From positions 1 through 5,260 of the forward strand of contig CAMLFP010000390.1 in assembly GCA_946479335.1 (NCBI GenBank): a DNA stretch of 5,260 nucleotides. Reading direction: 5' to 3'. A program made the position numbers and the translations under genes. The DNA comes from an uncultured Archangium sp. Lineage in GTDB: Bacteria > Myxococcota > Myxococcia > Myxococcales > Myxococcaceae. This document shows positions 1-5,260 of the stretch, in pieces. The notes under the pieces were generated by a model. The model was not told the DNA's origin. It did not search any database and worked only from the letters and a program-made list of their open reading frames with translations. Positions within the stretch are counted from its first letter, which is position 1, and every line of letters starts with the position of its first letter.

Positions 1-1136
1 AGGCGACGTGTGAGAACGACGTGTGCACGCGCGCGATTGAAGGCACCTGGACCCCGCAGTGGTCGACCCCGCTCGCCGCGCCGCTCGACGGAGCGCTCGC
101 CGCGCTGGGCTCCAACGTCTACTTCTCGTTCTGTCGGCCGCTGGAGGACGGCGGTTCGTCGTGCGCGCTCTCGTCTTTCACCGGCGGTGGCTTCGAGCGC
201 TACACGCTGCCGTACGACGACGGCGCGCGCCGTGAGCTGCTGGGCGTGTCCAACGCGGGCGTGCTGCTCGCGGCCGATGGCGGGTTCGAGCTGCGCGGCA
301 CCACCGCGTCGGCGCTGATGCTCGACGTGCTGCCGCCCGGGCCGTGGGCGCTGGGCAGCGACATGGTGCTCGTCTCGTTCGACGGCGGCGTCTCGATGTG
401 GACGCAGGCCGATGCCGGGTTGCGCTGGTTGACCGACGCGCAGGGCACGCTGGCGCTCGGTGACGCGCTCTTCGTGTGGAACGCCGACGCGGGGCTGCTC
501 TCGCGGGTCGGCCTGCTCGAGGACGGCGGCGTCGACCGCCGCGACGTGACGCTGGAAGGCGCGGGCGAGGAGCTGGTGACCTCCGACACCTACGCGGTGT
601 TCCCCGGCTTCGGCGACGTGTGGTTCGAGCTCGACGGCGGCACCACGGTGCAGCGCTTCGACGCCGGGGCGTTGCTGGCGAACGAGACCATCGCCGCGCG
701 CGGCGTGATGAACGTGTTCGACGTGCGCTGCTTCGGTGACGAAGACGCGGGCATCGACGCAGGGTGCGGCACGTGGGTGCGCGGGTTCTCGCTGTCGACC
801 ACCGAGCAGCTGTTCTCCGGGCCCGTTACCAACGGAGACCTCCTCGCCACCACCACCATCGAGCCCGGCCTCGGCGTATTCGGCGCGCTGATTCGCGAAG
901 ACGGCGGCGCGCACTTCAAGCTCTACGTCGACGGGCAGGAGAGCGGCGTGTGCCACCTGCCGCTCGAGTCGAGCGACGTGCAGAACGTCACCTTCAGCTC
1001 GAGCGCGATGGTGACGACGCGGCTGCGCGAAGATGGCGGCGTGGTGCTCGAGAGCTACAACCTCGAGTCACTGCCCGTCGGCAACTTCGGGTGGACCACA
1101 CCGAGCGGGCTCAACGGGCGTCACGCCGATCGCTGA
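1..1136 (+). CDS. Secreted Asp/Gly-turn-rich hypothetical protein, 5' end outside window
   Basis: I do not recognise the family. The frame is open from the left edge (first full codon at 3), giving 377 visible residues that end at TGA 1134-1136. A GTG at 21 could start translation, but it lies inside a Cys-spaced stretch reading TCENDVCTRA and would leave no signal peptide, so a start upstream of the window is more likely. The visible part is rich in beta-prone and aromatic segments separated by acidic glycine turns: seven DGG and five DAG triplets, irregularly spaced. Seven cysteines are visible, several in close pairs (for example 12 residues apart in FC...SSC), which fits disulfides in an exported protein. 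There are no membrane segments or long charged helices. The pattern suggests a repeated beta fold such as a propeller, on the cell surface or as a lipoprotein; this is inference. It converges on the minus-strand genes with a 5-bp gap, so any terminator must lie inside a coding region. Confidence 0.75.
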   Translation, partial: ATCENDVCTRAIEGTWTPQWSTPLAAPLDGALAALGSNVYFSFCRPLEDGGSSCALSSFTGGGFERYTLPYDDGARRELLGVSNAGVLLAADGGFELRGTTASALMLDVLPPGPWALGSDMVLVSFDGGVSMWTQADAGLRWLTDAQGTLALGDALFVWNADAGLLSRVGLLEDGGVDRRDVTLEGAGEELVTSDTYAVFPGFGDVWFELDGGTTVQRFDAGALLANETIAARGVMNVFDVRCFGDEDAGIDAGCGTWVRGFSLSTTEQLFSGPVTNGDLLATTTIEPGLGVFGALIREDGGAHFKLYVDGQESGVCHLPLESSDVQNVTFSSSAMVTTRLREDGGVVLESYNLESLPVGNFGWTTPSGLNGRHADR

Positions 1137-1141
1137 GCGCG

Positions 1142-1474
1142 TCAGAGCTTCTTCAACCGGGTCGGCGACTTCGTGCCTTTCTGCTCCCCGCGCAGTCGCA
1201 CCCACTCGCCCTTCATCTCGTCGCCGTGCACCTCGACGCGGTACTGCGTGAAGTCGTTGATGTCGAACACCACGGTGTCGCCGGTTTGCTCCCAGTGGCC
1301 GGTGGTCTTCGAGTCATTGAAGACGGTGACGCCGTCGTTTCGAAAAGTGACGATGGTGCCTTCCGGGTTGGACGATGAGGAGAACTTCCAACGCGTGCCC
1401 GCGAGGCCGGGCGCCTTCGCGGGAGCCTGCGCTGACGACATCGACACCACACCAGAGAGCACGAGCCAGAGCAT
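1142..1474 (-). CDS. Small exported beta-rich (lipocalin-like) hypothetical protein
   Basis: This is a 110-residue protein of unknown function. Residues 1-17 form a short hydrophobic leader (MLWLVLSGVVSMSSAQA) with a plausible signal peptidase I site after AQA. The mature part has three spaced Gly-x-Trp-type elements, GTRWKF (26-31), GHWEQ (59-63) and KGEW (88-91), with alternating hydrophobic strands between them such as TVVFDI. This looks like a small lipocalin- or avidin-like meander, a fold guess from pattern only. The tail is basic (TRLKKL). The ATG at 1474 is the only standard start: an in-frame stop lies at 1492-1490, and the codons between contain no ATG, GTG or TTG. The leader therefore lacks the usual positive charge; a CTG at 1483 would add an Arg. 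No clear Shine-Dalgarno is present. It follows the DUF218 gene by 15 bp and is probably the last gene of the same transcript. Confidence 0.7.
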   Translation of the reverse strand: MLWLVLSGVVSMSSAQAPAKAPGLAGTRWKFSSSSNPEGTIVTFRNDGVTVFNDSKTTGHWEQTGDTVVFDINDFTQYRVEVHGDEMKGEWVRLRGEQKGTKSPTRLKKL

Positions 1475-1489
1475 GCGCGGCAGCGTACG

Positions 1490-2017
1490 TCAGAGGTGCT
1501 TGAGCAACGAGGGGCGCGCGAGCATCGCGGCGGTCTCCTTCGTCATCAGGCGCGCGCGGTCCGCGCGGGAGAGCAGCCGCCTCGACGGCACGGGCCACAC
1601 CGTGAAGCCCGCCTCGCGGAAGATGGCCGACGCGCGGGCGAGGTGGAAATCGCAGGTCACCAACAGCACCTCGCGCTCGGTGAACAACTCCGCGCAGCGC
1701 GCTGCGTTCTCAAGGGTGGTGGTGCTCGCCGACTCCAGCGTGATGCGCTCATCAGGCGCGCCCGCGGAGAGGGCGATGGCGCGCATCGCCGCTGCCTCGG
1801 TGGGGCGACCGTCGGGAGTTCCTCCCGTGAAGATGAGTTGCGTGGCGCGACCCTGATGCAACAGCTCCACGCCGAGCACCACGCGATCTCGCAGCGCATC
1901 GCTCGCCGAGCCGTCAGGGAAGACGCGCGCGCCCAACACGATGCAGGGCAGGGGCGTCTCGGGGAGCACCGGTTCGGCCACGCCGATTCGATGGAGCCGC
2001 AGCGGCAGGAAGCTCAT
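1490..2017 (-). CDS. DUF218 / YdcF-SanA family protein
   Basis: The 175-residue protein carries the ordered signature motifs of the DUF218 family (PF02698; YdcF, SanA). These are a first strand CIVLGARVF (25-33), an Arg-containing helix ALRDRV (41-46), the glycine turn IFTGG (62-66), TEAAAM (73-78), the ESASTTTLENA block (95-105) and VTCDFHLARA (120-129) with its conserved His125 and Arg128. Together they form a Rossmann-like alpha/beta core. Family members are linked to envelope integrity and cell-wall precursor processes (SanA, ElyC), and YdcF of E. coli binds S-adenosylmethionine; the exact reaction here is unknown. Many relatives have N-terminal membrane helices, but none is seen here, so the protein may be cytoplasmic. 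The ATG at 2017-2015 overlaps the stop of the upstream gene (ATGA), which indicates translational coupling. The family call is firm; the function is not. Confidence 0.9.
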   Translation of the reverse strand: MSFLPLRLHRIGVAEPVLPETPLPCIVLGARVFPDGSASDALRDRVVLGVELLHQGRATQLIFTGGTPDGRPTEAAAMRAIALSAGAPDERITLESASTTTLENAARCAELFTEREVLLVTCDFHLARASAIFREAGFTVWPVPSRRLLSRADRARLMTKETAAMLARPSLLKHL

Positions 2018-2847
2018 CGCAGTTGCACCGCGCCGTCGAAGAGCCGCAGGTAGAAGTCGCCTGACTGCGCGACGGGAACCTCGAGGTAGCGCCGCCGCGT
2101 CAGCACTTCATCGTCGGGCAGCACGGAAGGGTCTTCGGCGCCCTTCGCCGTCGTCACCCAGGCGTGCGGGTACGCGCGGCCGTTCTCCACCACGAGGCCG
2201 ACGGAGACCCGCGCTCCCGGTTGTGCCTTCACCGCGCGCCGCGCGAGCACCAGACAGCGCGTGCGCCCGAGGTCGTCAGCCGCTCCCGTTCCGCGTGGGT
2301 TCTTCGCGAGCCACTTCGCGCCGGCGACGGGCGGCGACAGCGTGAGACCTGGCGCGGGGACGCCGGCGATGAACGGGCTCTCGTCGCGCGGTGGCGCGGT
2401 GGGCTGCGAGACGCGCCTCCACTTCGCGGAGCCGACGGTGATTTCGCTCAGTCCCCCCTCGACGTAGCGCGCGTTGAAAGGCTGCGCGTCGAGCGTCCCT
2501 GAAACTGAAGTCGCCGTGCGCTTCGCCACGCACAGCTTCTCCACTGCACCGGTGCGCTCCTCGATGACGTCCTGACAGCCGCGCGTCGGAGGCGTCATCA
2601 GCGCCAGCACCTCCGGCGTTCCGTTGCGCAGCGGGAGTTCGAGCCGCTTCACGCGCGGGCCCTCTTCGAGGAAGTGCGTCGCCTCGTAGATCCACTGCTC
2701 GCCGTCGACGCGCACGTGCAGCTCCGCGAGCGGGAAGCCCGAGACCTCCAACACGAAGCGCGCATCAACGGGCGCGGCGGCCAGCAGCAGGACCAGAGCC
2801 GTCATCGCGCCGACTGTACCCGCGAAGAAACGCCCACGGCGCCACAC
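2014..2847 (-). CDS. Exported protein with possible transglutaminase-like C-terminal half
   Basis: This is a 277-residue protein. With the GTG start at 2847 the N-terminus ([10 protein letters not shown], then a hydrophobic run to APVDA at about 29) makes a good signal peptide. The alternative ATG at 2805 would leave only 15 leader residues with no positive charge. A weak AGGAA lies 11 bases before the GTG. The N-terminal half (30-150) is predicted beta-rich and holds Cys91 and Cys106, a possible disulfide. The C-terminal half contains Cys198 in [23 protein letters not shown] (210-219), PHAWV (227-231) and EDPS (238-241). Order and spacing resemble the Cys...(P)AR.v.G...HAWv...DP pattern of transglutaminase-like proteases and amidases, with Cys198, His228 and Asp239 as a candidate triad. 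The Cys-to-PGAR distance is about four residues shorter than I expect, so the domain could be divergent or inactive. It is the first gene of the minus-strand trio and overlaps the DUF218 gene by 4 bp. Confidence 0.75.
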   Translation of the reverse strand: MWRRGRFFAGTVGAMTALVLLLAAAPVDARFVLEVSGFPLAELHVRVDGEQWIYEATHFLEEGPRVKRLELPLRNGTPEVLALMTPPTRGCQDVIEERTGAVEKLCVAKRTATSVSGTLDAQPFNARYVEGGLSEITVGSAKWRRVSQPTAPPRDESPFIAGVPAPGLTLSPPVAGAKWLAKNPRGTGAADDLGRTRCLVLARRAVKAQPGARVSVGLVVENGRAYPHAWVTTAKGAEDPSVLPDDEVLTRRRYLEVPVAQSGDFYLRLFDGAVQLR

Positions 2848-2870
2848 AAGCGAATAGGTTCCTGGCCTTC
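2806..2870. promoter_or_regulatory. Divergent start region, candidate shared promoter
   Basis: The minus-strand operon and the plus-strand receptor start back to back. Only 23 bp (2848-2870) separate GTG 2847 from ATG 2871, or 65 bp if the minus gene really starts at ATG 2805. The promoters must overlap each other or the opposite coding region. The stretch around 2843-2870 is less GC-rich than its surroundings (it includes CACACAAGCGAATAGG), but no convincing sigma-70 -35/-10 pair, inverted-repeat operator or strong Shine-Dalgarno is visible. The assignment rests on gene orientation alone. Confidence 0.35.
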
Positions 2871-5260
2871 ATGGAGAACCGCTGGTTCCTCGCGTTCTTT
2901 GGCCCCCTGGGCGGTCTGCTCTCTGCGCTGCTCGCCGGCATCGTCATGCTGGCGCTCACCGGCCACCCGTCGACCTTCGGTGAGTGGTTCGCGCTCACCC
3001 TCGCCAGCATCGGGTCGTTCTCGCTCGTGGGCTGGCTCACCTTCTACCAATGGGGCGCGCGTCGCCGGCAGCGCCGCCGCGACATCATCGAGCGCCTCGC
3101 GGAGGGCGACCTCACCGTCACGCCCTCCATCGAAGGCGCGGTTGACGCAGAGCTGGTGCGCTTCACGCAGTCGCTGCGGCGCGCGCTGTGGCAGGTGCAG
3201 CGGGTGACGAGCTCCGTGCACCGCACCGCGCGCGGCGTCGAGGAGCACACGCACACCGTGCTGGAGGCCGCCCGCCGTCAGGGCTTCGCGGTGGAGCGCA
3301 GCCAGGTCGCCGTCGGCGCGATGAGCGACTCGCTGGAGAGCAGCCAGAAGCGCGTCACGCAGCTCGAGTCGTTCGCCCGCGACACCACCGCGTCGCTCGC
3401 GCAGTTGACCGAGAGCATCGAGACCGTCGCGCGTTCGCTGGGCCAGCTCAACGGCACCTCCGAGAAGACGTCGGCGCGCATGGAGGCGTTGAGCCAGCGT
3501 TCGCAGTTGGTGGTGGAGACCGGCGGCGCCGTGGTGCGCCTCACCGCGCAGTCGCGCGAGGCGGTGTCGAGCGCGGAGACGAGCATCGACACGCTCCGCC
3601 GCCGCGGCGACGAGACCGGCGAACTGGCCCGCGCGATGACCTCGAACGCCGAGCAGGGCGCCGCGCTGGTGGGTGACGCGCTCAAAGGGCTGCGCCGCAT
3701 CGACGACACCGTGAGCCGCGCCGCGCGCCTCGTCGACGCGCTGGGCGTCAGCTCGCTGGAGATCGGCCGCGTGGTCGACGTGATTCAAGAAATCGCCGAC
3801 CAGACGAACCTCCTCGCGCTCAACGCCGCCATCATCGCCAGCCAGGCGGGCGAGAGCGGCAAGGCCTTCGCGGTGGTCGCCTCCGAGGTGCGCAGCCTCG
3901 CGGAGAAGACTGGCCGCTCGACGCGTGAGATTGCGCAGCGGGTGAAGGCGGTGCGCGAGGGCGTCGACGCGACGGTGGAGCTGGTCTCGCGCGGCCGCGA
4001 CGAAGCCGCGCACGGCGTGCAGCTCGGTGAGAAGGCCGAGGCCGCGCTGCGCGCCATCCAGCAGACCTCCGAGCGCGCGCTGGCCGCCGTGGAGTCGACG
4101 CAGGCCGAGGCCGCGCGCCTCGAGAAGCAGGGCACTTCGCTGGTCGACCTGAGCCGGGAGGTTACCGAGCGCGTCGACGAGGTGATGCGGCTCGCGGGCG
4201 AGCAGGCCACGCAGGGCCGCGAGCTGGTGAAGCAGACGCAAGACATGTCGCGCACCGCGCGCGACGCCTCCAGCCGCGCGGAGACGCAGGTCAACACCGG
4301 CCGCGAGCTGTCTGACGCGGTGCTGAAGCTGACCGCCGCCATCGATGAGATTCGCAAGGCGCAGACCGTGCTGCGGCAGGGCGACACCGCCATCAGCGAA
4401 GAGGTCGCGCAGGTGCGCGAAGACGCGACGCGCGTGGTGCAGTCGGGCGACGCGCTGGGCCGCGCCGTCGAACAGCTCGCGCACGAAGCCGAGACGCTCG
4501 ACGCGGAGGTGTTCCGCTTCAAGCTGCCGCAGGCGCGCCCCGGCGGCACGCTGCACATCGGCCTGCACCGCGCGGTCACCATCGACGAGTCGCGCGGCTT
4601 CGACCCGCTCTTCACCGCCGACCTGCAGATTTCAGAGCTGACCGGCTCGCTCTATTCGACGCTGTTGCGCTTCGAAGACGGCGTGCTGGTGCCCGACCTC
4701 GCGGAGTCGTGGGAGGCGGACTCCACCGCGCGCCGCTACCGCTTCTCGCTGCGCAAGGGCGTCACCTTCGCCGACGGCGTGGGCTTCAACGCGAACCACG
4801 TGAAGGCGCACTTCGAGCGGCTGCTGAGCCCCTCGACGGCCGCGCCCGACGCCGTGCTGTTCAAGGACATCGCCGGCGCAGCGGAGTACCTCGCGGGTGA
4901 CGCGCGCAGCGTCAGCGGCATCGAGGTGCTCGACGACTCCACTGTGGAGTTCCGGCTCGCGGAGCCGCGCGCGTTCTTCTTGCGCATGCTGGCATTGCCG
5001 GCGACGGGCATCACGCGCCTCGACGCGGGCCGCGTGCTGGGCACCGGGCCGTTCCGGTTGCTCTCGGCGTCGAGCCAGCTCGTCACGCTGGAGCGCAACC
5101 CGGCGTACTACGCGCCCGGGCTGCCGCTGTTGGCGCGCCTCGAGTTCCAGCTCTTCAACGCGCGGCACGCGGCGCTGGAGGCCTTCAAGCGCGGCGACGT
5201 GCAGGTGGTCAGCTACCTCCACGCGGAGAACCTGCGCGACGCGGGCCTCGACCCGACGCT
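2871..5260 (+). CDS. Chemoreceptor-like MCP fused to a family 5 solute-binding domain (3' end outside window)
   Basis: The ORF starts at ATG 2871 and is still open at the window end, with 796 complete codons. Residues 5-30 and 39-59 are transmembrane helices with only about eight residues between them, so there is no periplasmic sensor. The cluster [10 protein letters not shown] (62-71) places what follows in the cytoplasm. Residues 71-112 ([10 protein letters not shown], then [13 protein letters not shown]) resemble HAMP. No proline occurs from 86 to 552, consistent with a long coiled coil. Its MCP tip is [14 protein letters not shown] (307-320), then [20 protein letters not shown] (321-340) and RSLAEKT (341-347). 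From residue 556 an SBP_bac_5 domain begins: GGTLHIG (558-564), FDPL (577-580), VPDLAESW (607-614), [13 protein letters not shown] (623-636), GTGPF (724-728) and ERNPAYY (741-747). About half of that domain is visible. MCPs control CheA kinase through CheW; SBP_bac_5 proteins bind peptides, nickel or sugars. The inferred role is intracellular ligand sensing feeding a chemosensory pathway; the ligand is unknown. The ribosome binding site is weak, and gene symbol and partner system are not determinable here. Confidence 0.92.
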   Translation, partial: MENRWFLAFFGPLGGLLSALLAGIVMLALTGHPSTFGEWFALTLASIGSFSLVGWLTFYQWGARRRQRRRDIIERLAEGDLTVTPSIEGAVDAELVRFTQSLRRALWQVQRVTSSVHRTARGVEEHTHTVLEAARRQGFAVERSQVAVGAMSDSLESSQKRVTQLESFARDTTASLAQLTESIETVARSLGQLNGTSEKTSARMEALSQRSQLVVETGGAVVRLTAQSREAVSSAETSIDTLRRRGDETGELARAMTSNAEQGAALVGDALKGLRRIDDTVSRAARLVDALGVSSLEIGRVVDVIQEIADQTNLLALNAAIIASQAGESGKAFAVVASEVRSLAEKTGRSTREIAQRVKAVREGVDATVELVSRGRDEAAHGVQLGEKAEAALRAIQQTSERALAAVESTQAEAARLEKQGTSLVDLSREVTERVDEVMRLAGEQATQGRELVKQTQDMSRTARDASSRAETQVNTGRELSDAVLKLTAAIDEIRKAQTVLRQGDTAISEEVAQVREDATRVVQSGDALGRAVEQLAHEAETLDAEVFRFKLPQARPGGTLHIGLHRAVTIDESRGFDPLFTADLQISELTGSLYSTLLRFEDGVLVPDLAESWEADSTARRYRFSLRKGVTFADGVGFNANHVKAHFERLLSPSTAAPDAVLFKDIAGAAEYLAGDARSVSGIEVLDDSTVEFRLAEPRAFFLRMLALPATGITRLDAGRVLGTGPFRLLSASSQLVTLERNPAYYAPGLPLLARLEFQLFNARHAALEAFKRGDVQVVSYLHAENLRDAGLDPT

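Noticed and set aside
1120..1160. Rho-independent terminator between the convergent genes
   Set aside because: Only 5 bp separate the stop codons, and I saw no stable stem followed by a T run on either strand.
1173..1856. 227-codon plus-strand open frame across the DUF218 and small beta-protein genes
   Set aside because: The minus strand carries recognisable DUF218 motifs and a signal peptide in the same region, and this frame crosses both genes without motifs of its own.
2811..2860. Sigma-70 promoter boxes (TACAGT-like at 2816-2811 on the minus strand, AATAGG-like near 2853 on the plus strand)
   Set aside because: Neither has a partner -35 element at a suitable distance, and the matches are too weak to report as promoters.
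4518..4548. Possible chimeric join between the MCP and solute-binding parts
   Set aside because: The frame runs through without a stop, composition and codon use do not change, and the linker ([10 protein letters not shown]) is short and natural. An assembly error cannot be excluded without reads, but nothing in the sequence suggests one.
2802..4568. 588-codon open frame on the minus strand
   Set aside because: It lies antisense to the MCP part, is dominated by Arg, Leu, His and Ala, and shows no domain motifs. It is the expected by-product of GC-rich codon bias opposite a real gene.
3785..4615. 276-codon minus-strand open frame, rich in Ser, Arg and Cys
   Set aside because: It is fully antisense to the MCP signalling region, where the plus frame has clear family motifs. 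Its composition is typical of a shadow frame.
4632..5222. 196-codon minus-strand open frame opposite the solute-binding domain
   Set aside because: The plus strand shows consecutive SBP_bac_5 motifs, whereas the antisense product is Arg/Gln/Ala-rich without structure.

Overview
The window is uniformly GC-rich and densely packed, with strong G/C bias at third codon positions. Together with Asp-Gly-Gly/Asp-Ala-Gly-rich secreted proteins and a large chimeric chemoreceptor, this suggests a myxobacterium-like organism (Myxococcota). That placement is an inference from style; there is no rRNA or marker gene to confirm it.

Layout: (1) 1-1136, plus strand: the 3' part of a probably secreted, Cys-containing, Asp/Gly-turn-rich protein whose start lies upstream of the window. 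(2) 2847-1142, minus strand: a compact three-gene set converging on gene 1 with a 5-bp gap. In transcription order it holds an exported protein with a possible transglutaminase-like C-terminal half, a DUF218/YdcF-like protein whose start overlaps the previous stop (ATGA), and a small exported beta-rich protein 15 bp further on. (3) 2871 to the window end, plus strand, divergent from the trio: a very large ORF that is still open at the edge (796 complete codons).

The last gene is the highlight. It encodes two N-terminal transmembrane helices with almost no loop between them, a degenerate HAMP-like segment, a long proline-free coiled-coil hairpin with a methyl-accepting chemotaxis protein (MCP) signalling tip, and then, in the same frame, the first half of a family 5 ABC-type solute-binding domain (SBP_bac_5, the OppA/DppA fold). 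By topology the solute-binding domain should lie in the cytoplasm, at the membrane-proximal end of the hairpin. The protein therefore looks like a receptor that has lost its outside sensor and carries a periplasmic-type binding module inside the cell.

The minus-strand trio is probably one operon of cell-envelope or exported functions. Nothing in the sequence ties it mechanistically to the receptor beyond the shared divergent start region. No RNA genes, mobile elements, CRISPR arrays or clear terminators were seen, and no gene-free stretch exceeds 65 bases.
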